Source: Ceraceosorus guamensis (taxonomy: Eukaryota > Basidiomycota > Exobasidiomycetes > Ceraceosorales > Ceraceosoraceae). From it: DNA of 64,000 nucleotides. The stretch is from the NCBI RefSeq assembly GCF_003144195.1, contig NW_020290014.1, positions 186,001 to 250,000 on the forward strand. Direction: 5' to 3'. The notes under the pieces are model-generated. The model was not told where the DNA came from, did no database searches, and saw only the letters and a list, made by a program, of their open reading frames with translations. Within the stretch, counting starts at the first letter, position 1, and every line of letters begins with the position of its first letter. Below, piece by piece: positions 1 through 12,487 of the stretch. A program made the translations under genes and the position numbers.

Positions 1-331
1 CTCTGCGGGGAGAGTGCCAGTGCGAATGTCAGCGCGGGCGAAAGGGGCTAGCCTCATTTGCTCATCCAAAGGTGTCGCTTGGAATTCATAGCGTCAAGCT
101 GGATGCTTGCGAACGCATCCGCTGATCCGCCGCTCGCCCTCGCCGCGCTATCCCACGCGCTCCTCGCCCTCGTGACTTGCTTCGCCCGTCGCATCTTCTG
201 AAACACTTGCACTCACCATCGAAATCAAAGTTGCTGAGCAGACTCTTGCGCGTACCGGGAGGAGCGTCCTGGATGGTAGCTTCAGTCAGCCCCTTTCCTC
301 CTGGTGCTTCACCTCCTTTGCTGCCAGCCAT
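1..331 (-). CDS. 5' end of an unrecognised gene, cut by the left window edge
   Basis: An ATG at 331 opens a short first exon (217-331) of 38 codons plus one base. It starts MAGSKGGEAPGGKG and ends LLSNFDFD, followed by a perfect GTGAGT donor at 216-211. The matching acceptor is probably the CCCCGCAG ending at 3, so only two bases of exon 2 lie in the window and intron 1 would be about 214 nt. The rest of the protein is outside. The Gly/Lys-rich start is not a recognisable targeting signal. I do not recognise the family. That the exon is real rests on the clean start, the strong donor and the acceptor at the right edge of the intron. Confidence 0.45.
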
Positions 332-1335
332 ATTGAGCGTATGTGTGAATGTGAGCGCTTTGGGTTGTGGTGTATTTGGCGCAAGATCTCGCTTTCAGAC
401 TTTTGACGCTTAGAATTGGTGTGTCAAGACACTTCGTACAGTCACGAATGGATGTGGTGAGAAGGCAAAAAGAGGCGGGAGCGGCCGAGGTTTGACTCTG
501 GTTCTCGCTTGCGCACCCATTCTTCCATTGTGATTCTCGAAGCGACAAAAGCGCACAAAGGCTTCCTGTGATCTCCATGCAGAGCCATGACCTAGCACAA
601 CTACCACAGCCATGCGGAGACGTCATCCATCCTCCTTCCCTCGAAGCGTGCAAATCGCCAGTCACGGGTTGCGAGTCTTGAACACCCCCACCCAAGAGAA
701 AAGGCAGCTGGGGGCGGGCGCGGGCGAACGATGACTCAAAGGTTCGATCAGTCTGAGCATCTGTGGTGTGTAGCGCTCCTTGACCGAATCCACGGTCACG
801 AGTCGCTGTACATACACACACACACACACAACAGGTCTCGACGGGTGACTTTGTCAGAGAACATCGTCAATCACGAATGCCTTGATCCGAGCTGAACCCT
901 AGCTGCTGCTCATCATCATCACAGATGCATGTGGTCTGTGCTGCTGACCAAACCCTGACAGATGATGCACATATGCATGCAGCTAGGCTCGCGCGCGGTG
1001 CACGCTGGGCCTCGCTACTACTCGTAATTTGCTTTGTCCGATCACGGCCAGCATGGAGCATGACTTCACCCGTGCGAGTGATGCGGGCTTTTCGAAGCGC
1101 ACGTGACTTGCGATTGTTGGTCGCTCTATAGAGCTTGCGATCGCGAACGACCAAAGCGAGATGCGGGACTTGAAGGATGAAAAGGCGATGGATGCATTCA
1201 CCGACCGAAGGATAAAGAGGTTGCTTAAGCGTTACGACGACCCAGCTCCATGGCGACTCTAAAGCTCCCACAACTCGCAAATCCGTCTGCTCTTTTGTCT
1301 TCCATCGGAAAGCTTTTGTGCCAGGCTGCAAGACA
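332..1335. other. Divergent intergenic region between the left-edge gene and uS14m
   Basis: About 1 kb lies between two genes pointing away from each other, so it should hold both promoters. I see no convincing coding exon. Open frames on either strand here lack splice context and family resemblance. A CA dinucleotide tract sits at 814-832. No TATA box stood out. Confidence 0.5.
814..832. repeat. CA dinucleotide microsatellite
   Basis: About nine uninterrupted CA/AC units lie in the intergenic region upstream of the uS14m gene. This is a simple sequence tract with no coding role visible. Confidence 0.8.
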
Positions 1336-2004
1336 ATGCCAGCCGGGGTGAATGCTCGAGTCCTGTGAGTGTGGATCGAGCCAAAGCAATCCAAGTAGAC
1401 ATCTCACTCCCTTCTCCCTCTCTCGCGCCCCCCTTCTCCCCAACTCGACCCTGCTTCCATACCACACATCCCTCAGACGGGACATCACAACGCGTCGAGC
1501 AGTAGCCTCCACCGAGCTGCTCCGTCGAGCCTACAAGTACTTGGCGCGCAATACGACCTTGCCAGCAAAGACGAGGCATCAAGCGCAATTAGGCCTGAAC
1601 GCTTTGCCTCCTAATACGAGGCCTACCAGAGTGGTGGAGAGGTGTATCGCGACAGGCAGAGGAAGAGGAGTGATTACTGAATTTGGACTTTGCAGAGTGA
1701 GTCGTCCATCTTCTTTTTGGGGGGCTTAAGAGGGGGCGAGCGGGCCAGAAATGCCGCCTGAGATGGAGGGGCGTTGCATGGTTGCGCAGATCTTGGCTTG
1801 CTCGCATAGACGTTGCGCTGTGTGGGTCGTGATAGATGGATGCTTCAGTCGAATGTCAAGAGGAGCGTCTTCTACGTTCGGGCCGTACCTGCGACTCATC
1901 GATCTTTGTCTGACCGCTCACTGCCCGCCTTTGATCATCAGTACGCCTTCAGGAAGAAGGCGCTGGCAAACGAGCTTCAGGGCGTGCAGAAGGGTTCATG
2001 GTAG
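1336..2004 (+). CDS. MRP2: Mitochondrial small-subunit ribosomal protein uS14m (Mrp2-type), three exons
   Basis: uS14m is a structural protein of the mitoribosomal small subunit. Exons are 1336-1364, 1477-1696 and 1942-2004, giving 103 residues, the usual length. The first exon is only 29 nt and encodes MPAGVNARV plus two bases. Joined to exon 2 it restores VNARVLRD, matching the VNARVIRD-type start of fungal homologues as I remember them. Exon 2 carries the family core LARNTTLP and RPTRVVERC...GRGRG. Exon 3 ends GVQKGSW, close to the G-V-K-K-A-S-W ending of the family. Introns are 112 and 245 nt with GTGAGT donors. Yeast Mrp2 is 115 residues. The protein should be nuclear-encoded and imported into the matrix. 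The distinctive C-terminus makes the family call firm; the tiny first exon is the least certain part. Confidence 0.9.
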
Positions 2005-2473
2005 TCTTCTAGCGTCGGATCAATCCATGCCAAATCATTAGCCCAAACTGTGCGTTGTCAGAGAGCGAACGGTCAGGATTTCGAATTTTGACAGGGTATC
2101 GTATGTGCAAAGGTGTGGTGTAAGTGTTAAGTGTTGGAAAAGGCGCACAGTCACAAGTATGGTTCAAGCGTCTGTCGGGAAACGTCGCTCATCAGGCAGT
2201 CATCTTTGTCGCTGGGTCTGAGTCTAGGTCTCGCTTCTGTCAGACCAGCATGGAACTCAATCTCATCGAGCGCCTCAAATTCAGCGTCGGGAGCCGAATG
2301 TCAACGCTACATGCGGAAATGAAAAGGTGGTCAGCCGCTCTCTGTCCTGGGTTTCGCAGCACACGAACAAGCATCACTCACAAAATCTACGCAAACAAAA
2401 ATTTCAGGGGCAAGAAGTGTAAAGTGCAGTCCTATCAGCAGCTGCGAAGGTCACAAACTCAACGCACGTGCAC
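2005..2473. other. Convergent 3' region between uS14m and the giant PH-domain gene
   Basis: About 470 nt separate the 3' ends of two converging genes. It probably holds both 3' UTRs. On the minus strand it also has GTGAGT and CAG/TAG sites just beyond the giant gene's stop, so a short extra 3' exon of that gene cannot be excluded. No independent gene is seen. Confidence 0.4.
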
Positions 2474-5400
2474 TCACGGATTGACGAAATCCTTCGGCGG
2501 GGCAGCGGGATTTTGGTTCGGGGTTGGAGGAAGACCTGGCCTGCCAGCGGTAGGGCCCGGCATGGGCATGGGCATTGGCATCGCTGCAGGTGCTCCTGCC
2601 CGGCTGTATGGACTGAGCATGCCACGCACGCCCGATGTGAAGCGGGAAGCTTGTGGTGCAACCAGCGGCACGTTGGCCATGCCTAAAGGAATCGACGCAG
2701 GGGGTACAGCCGCCGGCCTCGGACCACCATTGCCGATGTTTCTGGCGGTCGTGGTGGGCGGAGTAGCTTTTCCTGGCGCCTTCGTACCGGACTGAATCGA
2801 GCTCTTGGAATTGTTGGAGGAAGCGCTGGAAGACGAGACTGATGAGGCGCCGTCTGTGCTACTTTTCCCTTTGCTTCCGCTGTCACTTCCAACAGTGCTG
2901 GGAGCTGGCAGCTCGGCAGAGTACTTTGCTTTCATGGAGAAGAGCTCGGCGATATCCCTCTCCAACTCTCGCTTCATCTCGCGAATCTTGCCCACGTCTT
3001 CGAACATGCGCGAGATCTGATCGAAGGGGCGGAGAGAGGAGATTAGCACTCTAGATTGTATGACATCCGGAGCGCTTGGTTCATGAGACCCACCTCTTGC
3101 CCAAGAACGCCTTTGAGTTCATTAACGTGCGCATCGATGTTGTTTCTCAACATCTCTCGGCTTGCAAGCTGCACAGTCTGGATGACCTTGGCGTTGTGCT
3201 CAGCTGTGGCTCTCTGGACGCTCTCAGTGTACCCTTTGAGGGCCGCTTCGCTCTCAGCTTTAGCCTGCGCATCCGCTTGTCGTTGGGCATTCTGCTGCGC
3301 AACCAAAGACTCGATAGCTGCAGAAGATTGTGAGGCATTTTTGCCGATTGAGCATAGACCTCTACACCCTGTGGAAACACGACCTCACCTTCCTTAGGAC
3401 TGAGTTCCTTCTCTTTTGCAGCGTTCTGTTGCTCTTTCAACTCTTGCTCGGCTCGGATCTGACATGCAGGCAAAGGCAGTCAGTCGGCGGCATACAAGGC
3501 GTCTGGCTGCGTCTTCAACAAAACTGACCTTTTCGAGGATGAGATCTGCCAGATCGTCTTGCTCTTTGGCTCGCACAGAAGAGTTCCTCTCCTCCTCGGC
3601 ATCTCTCTCACTCTTTCGGCTGACTTCAGAGGCTGTACGACGAGCTTCCTCCTCCTCGCGCCGTTTCGCTTCCTCGTCCTTTCGCTCGAGCAAGTGCTTG
3701 AGAATCTCTTCAACAGCCAGAGAGAGAGCTGCAGTCTGCGCTGCAGCTACTGATGTATCTTGCTTGGTCGCCGTTGAGTCGGTAGTCACCGTTTCGGTCG
3801 ACGTAGCTGATGTTGAAGACTTCGCGCTGCGGCTCTCCACTTCTTTGGCATTAGCCTTCGTAGAGGCACCGACAGTCACGTCAGATTCATCGCCATCGTC
3901 ATCCTTGTCGGCGGCGGCTTTCTTTTTTGCCTCATCAACCTGCTCTGTGACCGTGGCTACTGCCGCGCTGCCAGCACCGAGCTCCGCTGCTTCTTTGATG
4001 ACCTCTCTCAACTTGCTCTCGTCTCCCAGGGATGTTGCCTCCTTGAGCCTCTGCATTAGCGACTTCGGAACATCGATTTTCTCTGGCAACTTGCCAGTCT
4101 TGGGATCTGCCTTGGCACCAGCCTCTGCCGGACGATTGGCTTGACGCTGTCTTTCCTTGTGCGCATCCCACTCAGACACGGCTGCGTGGACTAAAGCTGC
4201 CCCTCCCGCCGCTGCTGCCAGCGGACCCAATTTGGACAGGAAATTTCGTCGGTCGGAGCGCTTCCTCGCGGCCTTTTCTTCCTTCGAAAGCTTCTTCGAG
4301 TTCGCACGTGAGCCCGAGTGTGCCCAGACGTCTTGATTACGCAGCGCTCCCGGCGAAGCCTCTGAGTGCCAAGTGCGCGTTCCAGAGCGTGATAAGGGAG
4401 CCGGGGTGAAGAGGGCAGGAGGTGCCCCCGCTGCGGCGGCATTGGGCGGAAACCCTCCCCCGCCTCCCGCTGCGGTGTGTGCGGTCCACTGTCCACCATT
4501 GCCAAAGGGCGGCGGTTCGCGTGGCGGTGGGGCTGCACGACCATCGGAAAGCTGATAAGATGCGAGGTCTGCGCTTCCAGAGCTCGTAGGCGGTGCTCCC
4601 GAGACACCTCGACTGCTCGTCGTCGCTGAGCGCTGCAAATGCTGATTGCCCGCGTCCGCAACACCAGGGCCACTTCGCGGTGCTTCGGCCACAGTCGTCG
4701 GTCCTGATCCAGTCTTGAGCTGCGCAAGCTCTTGATGGAGCTGAGATACGCCGCTGGTCAGTTCGCGCCATTCTTTCGACCTGTCGACGACGTCCTTCTC
4801 CAACCAGGTGTTGAGCTCATTGAGATAGCGAGCAATGTCTTGTTGCTGGGCTTGCTGCGCAGCGCGCGCCCCTTCGTTGTCTCGAATCGCCTGGAGGACT
4901 GCCTCTAGCTCGGGACTCGGCTTGGACTGCTCTTTGAAGGAGCCGGGGGACAAGTCGCACCTCTCGTTGCCGTATGAGCTTGGGTCAGGCATGGACATCC
5001 CCGTCGCGACCATACCAGAGGGCTGAGATGGTGACCGTTGGTCGCGTTGGACGAGATTGCTGCGAGCCCATCGGACCGTGTTGTCTTTCTCGGGTAGATC
5101 CGGTGCGCCATACCACCCAGCATTGCTGTTGCCCTGTTGTGTACCCCGTTGACGACGCACTTCTGCTTCCATATTGAGGCCAACTTGACTTGTATGAGGA
5201 GCAAAAATCGCCTTGGGAGGTCGAGCTTCGGACGCCGATGTAGATGGTGCAGCCCCATACAGGAAGACGTCGTCTGGAGCGCGACCTCTCAGAGTCGTAG
5301 CCTGGCTACGAATCGAAGGAGCGTAAGAGGAGGCAGCGTCCGTGTTCGCTGGAGTTGGGGGCACGCCTAATTCCGAGCGCCAGTCTCGTGCAGGCACTCT

Positions 5401-8400
5401 CTCGCGAGAGAGAGTTGAAGCTGACGAAGATGGAGGAAGCGGAATCTTTTCCTGGTCTTCCCTACTCATCTCGAGTGTAGCAGGTGCGCTAGTGCGGCTT
5501 CGCTTAGGTCGGTCGGCTAGAATGGCTTGATCGCGTCCATCGATGGGATCGCCGTCGAGATTGCGATTCTCTGGTCGCAAGGCTCGCGGTAGACCTGCCT
5601 CTCTCACAAGCTCTCGGAGTGTACCTCTTCCGTTTAGAGAGCTTGTGGTATCCACTTGGGACTGCATGCGGTCCAACAGCTTTTCTAGTGTCTCTTGGAC
5701 TTTCAACAGCTCGTGATCAGAGCGAGTTGAAACAAGGTCGTCACCTTTTGGGACTGCAGTATCCGTCGCCTGAGCTTGCGCCTTCTCTTGAAGGCGCGTC
5801 TGTCCCTCGAAAACGTTACCGACGAGGCTCAGTACCCTGTCGAGCTTCTCTTGCACTGCTGCAAGCTCGGCGTGATCGTTGCGTCGAGGTGTCGAAGCAC
5901 CTTCATCCTTGCTAGATGCAGTCGTGCCCGCGCTGCTTCTGCGCCTCGACGAGCTGCGCTCCGAAAGTTCGTGTGCTGTGGTGGACCTCTTGCTGGCTGA
6001 GGAAATTTTGCGCTGCAAGCCAGCGATCACATCCTGGAAAGAGCGAATCTGCTCTTCGAGATGTGCCTCGCGCGCTTCGCGTGCAGCCTGTTGTTCCTCG
6101 AGATAAGTGAGCAGACGAGCTACGTCGCCGGAGCTCACGCTTGCGCTGCCATTCTTGCTGCTCAGCGAGCTACGGGCAGCTATTACAGGCTTGGTAATGG
6201 ACAAAATGTCCTCGCACTCTGCCGACTCTTCTGCCTTCGGTAAAGAGGTCCGGCCCTGCTTTCGCGGAGTGCGCTTCAGTGCAGAGGCCAGATCAGAGTG
6301 CTGCAAAGAGGGCGGCTTTACTTGTGTGCTTTGCGCCTGCGATTGAGTCTCTTCGAGCACTGTCTCAAGGAGCCGTGACTCTTCGCGCGGCAAATTTGCT
6401 GGCGCTGCCTTTGCAGCGCTTTGCGATGTCAATTCCAGTGCCGCACCGCCAGGCGCACGTTTGGGCCGAGCCTCCGCACTCAGATGCGCTGCTAGGTTCT
6501 GAAGGTCGGAGCCTGGTCGACTTATGCAGCTCGCTTCACAATCGCTTCTAGGTGGACGCTGGCTCGCAGAATCGCTGGGAACTAATTCACGGGATGACGA
6601 ATCCCAGTCGAACTCGCTCGGGGGTGGAGAAGCGCGATCCTGTTCGAATGGCGTAGACACCACAAGCGCCGTGTCGTGAGAATTGTCCTGGACCGGTTTG
6701 CGCCAGGTCTGTGGACTCGCGTGCGCTCGCGGTGCTTCAGTGAGTGGCCGTTCTGGAGACGGCCTGTCCTTTGGTGGGACAGGTGGTGGACGAGGAGGCT
6801 GCTCATTACCGGATGATGGTTCGGATGCCCAAATGCCTGCAATGCGCTGAATCGTCTCCTTGCCACTGCCACCGCCAGTGCTCGGAGAGATGGGGTCAGA
6901 CTGCGCAGATGCAAGTACCTGGGACTGCGATTGCCCCACGAGCAATTGCACAGCCTGATTGACGGATACCTGATTATCTCCACAGGCTGACGGACTCTGA
7001 CTCTCGAGCACCTGCGTCTGGCCTTGCTGGGCAGATGTGTCCCTGCCCTGCGCCATCCCAAGCGCCTCCCTGAGAAAAGAGATGCAAGCAGTACAAGAAT
7101 CAGCAGTCGTGAGTGTAAAGCACGCGTCCTGCCTGCAGAGACTCCGCACTGCTACTCACCACGCTGCTGTGATCCATTGCACGCGATCGATAGCCCTGTC
7201 GACCGCGATGCGCTCTACACCATCATCAAAAACAAGTTGAAAAGCGTGAATGTCTCCCAGACCCTGGGCAAGAGCGGTCTGTGCTGCAACATCGTGCTGG
7301 CTGTTTGGATGCACGGCACTCGGCAAGGAGAACACCTCTAAGCAAGCTCGTAGGTCCAAGACCACATTTTCGCGCCCTCCGCCGCGCGGTATCCAGCTCA
7401 GGGCCACGGCTGTAGGCAAAAGGATCGCCTGAGCGCGCTGCCAATGGGGTTGCCTGTGGTGCACGTTAAAGTAGAACACTGTTCCTTGACGCAGCGGAGC
7501 AGCTCGTTGACGGTGTTCTCCGATCAACTCCAATGCACCTCGATTGTCCAAAGGCAGGCGACCACTCTCTACATTCTGGCGAAAAGATGCTTGGGTGCCG
7601 TGTGTACGAGCGCTGAGTGCACTGCGGTCGTCTGACATGCGTCGCGCTTCAGCGACTTGCCCGCCGCTTTCACCACTGCGCCATGCGCTGGGTGGGGCTT
7701 GAGCTTCAGCAGCGTCTGAAGCGCGAGAAGCTTCACGCAAAGGATCTGATGGAGTTGCACCCCTCGAGAAAGCGCGTGCGAGATTGCGCACACCTCCAGC
7801 AAGGCTGACGCTGCCGGTGCTTCCGCTTCCCCCTCGTCGAGTAGGACTGGACCCCGCAGATTTTGTCCCAGCTGAAACAGAAGGCGGGCCCTTCGGGTCA
7901 GCTGTAGGGCTAGCATTGGTGCGCTGCCTCTCAGCAGAGGTCCTGCGTATGTGCAGCGGAGAGGTTGAGAAGCCGAACAGCGAAGGAGAAGGCTTTCGAG
8001 AGCCGCTGAGTACACGTCGAGGACTGCGAGAGGGCGTGCGCGTCGGCCCGTCAAGCGTGTCCAGAGGTCCGGGCTCCCTATTCTCCTCGTCTGCTACAAC
8101 TTGTGAGATCATCTCCGCGCCAACAGCAGCGATGCGAGCTCTGGAGGCTGAGACCTGCGCTCTTCTCCGGAGCGCCAACTTCGAAGTCTCTGCCGCAGCG
8201 TCGCTCTGCTCTGGAGCGGTTGACAGCTCATTATCGACCCGAAACGACAATTTCGAGCTGGGTGTGATAGAAGCAGGTGAGCTGACTAAAGATTCAGGTT
8301 TGTCGCGAAGAGCCTTGCGATATCGCTCTGCAATCTCCTGCGATGGTGTGTGCTTTCCAAAAGGTACTTCAGCAGCCCGAGACTTGGTAGGCTTTGGCTG

Positions 8401-11400
8401 TGCCACTGCCTGTGCACTTGGCGCATTGCTTGGGCTAGGGACCGATTGCATTTCTTGCTCAAAGAAAGCTATCAGGTCTCGCGCCTTTGTAGGTGTCCCG
8501 GGAGCGCGAAGTTGCGAGCGCAAAGCAGGTCCAGCTATCGCCTTTTCGCTTTGACTATTGCTGATCGAGTGACCCACGGCGAAAGTCGAGTCACTCAGGG
8601 CAGGATGCAAAGAACGAAGAGATCTTGTCGAATCATGAGCAGGGAGGTCGCGCTTCTGTGTCCTTACAGGTGACACGAGATGCGACGTGGCTCCGGGTCC
8701 AAGCGAAGCGTCTCGATCAGTGTGGCTTCTCACATGTGCATCCAGCGCCGCTATACCTAAGCCTTCCAGCTGTCTATCTGCTCGTGCAGCGTCGCTTGGG
8801 GTCTCAGATGGCGTGTCAAGGTCACCGATTTGTTTTCTCACCGCCTCGGACGTCGCGACTGGAAAGGTCTTGATGTCGCGTGCCACATCATGCGTTTTGG
8901 CGCTAGACCAATTCGAGGACTCGGAGTAGGCGAGCTTAGATGGACTAGATGGAGCGACTTGCTCAAGGGGACTCGCGCACTGCTGCTTCGACACCATGTA
9001 AGTGGCAGCATCATATCCAGCCGTGGTAGGTGGAGTGCCTGGACTCCTGACCAAACCAGCCGTGGTAGGGGTTGGAAGGAGAACACTGGCACTTCCTTTG
9101 TGGATGCTGTGGATGCCCGAGCTCACAGAAGTTGCTGCCGTCATATCCGTCTCGAGTCGCCTCAGCATGGGTGGATAGGGATGATGCCTCCCATGCCCAC
9201 CGGCGGTGCCCAACTTGTGGCTGTAGAACTCGGGGGGAAACGGCGAAGCGTCGCTGGACATGGGCAAGCCAGGAGAGGTCGGTGCAGTGGATGGAGACCT
9301 CTGTTCCATCCTGCTCCAAAAGTTCAGACCACTTCCGCTCTGGCTCATGTGACTTCCAGCGAGGGTGCTTGAATTTGGTGAAAACGGTCCGAGATGCGCG
9401 GACCTTTGCCCAGCTCGACGAGGTGGCGGGAAGCGAGGCCTTGCGGCTTGTTCAGAATCGCTAGCGATTGGCAAGCGTGGTCCAGCTGTATCCATAGTAG
9501 CTCTATTTCTGGCTTCTCGGCTCATAATACTGCTGCTTTGGCTATTCATGCTCGTCACTGAAGAGCTTTCGGCGGTAAGGCTCCTTTGATGAGCTGGTCG
9601 AGGACTAGTCTGGTGGGCTGCTTCCATTCCGGGGCTCAGAGAACCCTCCGCGGCCGAGCAGAAAGATCGACCAGATGCTGCGCTGATGTGGGAGCCGCTG
9701 TCCGAGGAATGTGCATTCACCACTCGCGAGTCGCCCCTCTGCATTGCCATTACTCTTTCTTTGACGCTGCCGGAACGGGGTAAGCTTGGCCGAGGGGCGT
9801 CTAGCCTGCTGTGTACGTGTTGCTGAGGTGATGATTCTGCGTGCTCGGACGCGTTGCTCATCTCCTCGAGCATGTCGAGCACCGCTTGCTCTTCTGGCCC
9901 AAGAACCCCTGAAGAGATCTCGCGTGCCAGCTAAATGGAGATTGACAGGTCAGTACCGGCGACAGTCAGCTCAGCGGCGACGAGCATACTCACAGACTCT
10001 GCAACCAGACGGTCTTGATGCTGAGGATCGAGTGCGCTGCATTGCGCACGTTCGATGTCGTCATTGACCACCATTAGTGTTCCATCTGTTCCACCAGCAA
10101 CCCTTGCGTCTTCTGCCGCCCTATCTCTTGCACTCATGACTTCCGCAGCCCCATACGGCACCTCCAAGCTCGTGTACGCGACTTCTGAATCCGAGTCAAT
10201 TGAATCGCGCTTTGCGTATAACGAACGTGCCTTTGTCACCGAAGACTTTGGAACGCGAGCACCGGACTCTTCCAAGACGAGTTGAGAGATCAGCTCCTTC
10301 TCGCTGTCGTCCGAATGTGTCAGATTGGGTGTGGAGCTGGAGGCGACCTTTGCCAGAGGGCCCGCAAGGACGCTTTTCGCAGCTTCTGCTTTGTCCCTCA
10401 GAGCCTGCTTGGAGAACATTGCTCTGTTGACCATACTCGTCACCCAGCGACTTGTGGATCCAGCCACAGAGCGCACGCTGCCAGTGGTCGAGAATCCCCG
10501 CGTAATCGCAGGACTGCTTGGCTGAAAGGGATAGACAGTGGCACTCCCCAATTTGAGCTGCGCACTACTGGGCCTGACCGTTTCTATCGACCTGACGCTT
10601 GGTGTTCTGTCAAGGTCGTGCGGAGCAGCAGGCCGGTGAAGCCGGTGAATATCGTTCTCTCGATCAGAGATTACTATCTCATCGCCTACGCAGTAATGGT
10701 ACTGGCTGCCGTGGTCAATGCACGTTGCGGCGCTGGTAGTCGCGTCTGAAACGTCGGATGTGCGTGGCGCAGCAATTGTCTGGGCTGCGATATCGGACAG
10801 AGCGAGCCCGGAAATGTTATCTTCTGGCAGGATGGAGGGATCAGGCGTTGCTTCTGTATGAAGTGTGGAGTCAGCTGCGACAGATGCGACATGTAGATCT
10901 GTTGATGGATCGCTGGGTGGTGACAAGTTTGGCAAGTCGTTGTCTTCGGGAAGATCTGCGCTGCTCGATTTGGATAGTGTCGGAGTCGAATCTTGAATTC
11001 CTGCGGTACGGGGACAGGCTGGGCCGTCGTGAAGATCCAGCTGAGCTGCAAGTAGTGTATCAGCATCAGACTGCTCCAGCACCGTCAACGGCACGTCCCC
11101 TTCTCCACTCGAGCAGCCTTGGCCACCCTTAGAAGCCTCCTTGTAGGATTCGGCGCTAGTGAAGGTGTTGACTTCGGAAGACGCGTCTGGCGCGTCTTCC
11201 AACACTGGCAGGCTGCCTGCCGTGGTGTTGTTCTCTCCGTTTGCAATGACCGAATGCGCGTCTTGCAGATCATCCTGCATGTCTCTGGCAACATCTACCA
11301 ATATGGGTGCCTTCGGCAGAGGGCGCTTTGCTGTGATGCCGTGCATCTCTGCTGAGGCGCTTTGTTGCTCTGCACCATCCTCTTGCGCCATCGGTCGCGC

Positions 11401-11604
11401 GCATGTGGGTTCCGTAGGCAAGCCTTCAGCTTGCACGCCACTTTGAAAGGTCGGCTCGTCGACTTTGACCACTGGAGCGACATCATCGTCAGCAAGTGAC
11501 TCCTTCTCGGCGCTAGTGGAGGTGCGCCGTGGCGAAATGGCTGGCGGCTTCGAACGTAGCTTTGGGCGAGCATCCGCGTCCTCTGTTTCGGAAGTTGAGT
11601 CCAT
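2474..11604 (-). CDS. Giant PH-domain protein, about 2,919 aa, six exons
   Basis: Exons in transcription order: 11604-9994, 9930-7160, 7069-3529, 3458-3389, 3317-3094 and 3016-2474; every junction keeps frame. Most of the protein is Ser/Pro/Ala-rich and looks disordered. The one folded domain recognised is PH-like, at about residues 1338-1461. It runs from LIGEHRQRAAPLRQGTVF through a beta-rich core to the amphipathic helix DRVQWITAAW, split by the exon 2/3 junction. Exon 3 has several charged, coiled-coil-prone stretches and a short Ala/Gly hydrophobic segment (LAAAAGGAALVHAA). The last exons form a Gln/Glu/Ala-rich coiled coil, then an MP-repeat, Pro-rich tail. The start is the first ATG of the open frame (MDSTSETED); seven upstream in-frame codons lack an ATG. 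The PH fold suggests membrane or cortex association. I recall similar hypothetical proteins in smut fungi but no characterised member. The stop overlaps a GTGAGT, so a further 3' exon is possible. Confidence 0.8.
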
Positions 11605-12487
11605 CGTTACTTCAAAGGCTTGCAATCCCTCTCAATCACGTTGGCAAGCTCAAGGAGAGGGTCCAGGGGCGTTATTTCGACTGTTGATGGAAACAATACG
11701 CGCCTCGAAAGACATGGAGAGAGCGCAGGTAGGCTTTTCCAGGATACGCTACAGGAGACGACTCCGCGTGGCTCAGAGAGGTTGCAGACGTATGAGGCGG
11801 AGGACTGACCCTGGTGGGTCTTCATAGGGGATGCAGATGCAGGCGTAGACGAAGCTACAGCCACGAGCCGTGAGTCACAAGTCACGATGAGGGCGGGTGG
11901 GTGTGCGCATGCTGCCAGCAGCTATGGACGCCTCTTCGCGCCATAGCTGTATGGGCTGCTGCGCAGCAACCAGCAGCAGCATGCACTTTGGGTGTCAGCA
12001 AGCAGTCACCGCCGTCGCCAGTGCAGGCTGCGATGAGTCAAAACCAGCCGCGTGCGTGCGAGTGCTGGATGCTCTGCTGCGTCGCCATAACGTCTGGCTC
12101 CGTATTTTGGGTCTCGCCGCGGTGGGGTGCGCGTCTCTTCTCGCGACGCGCCATATCCTCCAATCGCGTGTGCAGTGTGGGTGCCGCAACCCGCAAGAGC
12201 GTGTGCCCTATAGATCAGTCAAGATTGGTACGCTTCAATCGCAAGCAGGAATTCACAGATCGATTAATGAGATCAACTTCCACCGCCAGCATCATAGAAG
12301 CGATGGAAGGAACTTTTTAGTGATCCTCACGTCAGCCGCTGCTGAAAGTCAGTGCCTTCCGAAGTGTCCTCACTGTGAACACAAGACTCCGGGATTCCGA
12401 TTGGCAGAAGACGCAGCTCTCAAACGCATGCGATAGGTACTGCATGGTCCGAGTTGAGCACCTTGACGTTTGCTACTTCTCACAACC
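11605..12487. other. Upstream region of the giant gene and 3' flank of the dehydrogenase gene
   Basis: This 880-nt gap holds the presumed promoter of the giant minus-strand gene and the 3' end of the dehydrogenase gene, also minus strand. A 540-nt open frame on the plus strand (11897-12436) has a Cys/His/Ser-rich random-looking composition and no family resemblance, so it is not called. A short cluster of GTGAGTCACAAGTCACGA-like words lies near 11870-11887. Confidence 0.4.

Noticed and set aside
3416-7341. Many long open frames on the plus strand opposite the giant gene
   Set aside because: They mirror the biased codon use of the minus-strand exons and show no splice structure or homology.
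9994-11604. Treating the first exon of the giant gene, and the following long exons, as separate genes
   Set aside because: Each exon ends at a consensus donor and the next begins at an acceptor in the correct phase, and the PH domain helix is completed only across the exon 2/3 junction.
11897-12436. Open frame of 179 codons on the plus strand between the giant gene and the dehydrogenase gene
   Set aside because: Composition is random-looking (many Cys, His, Ser), overlaps another open frame of equal quality, has no family motif, and lies where the giant gene's promoter is expected.
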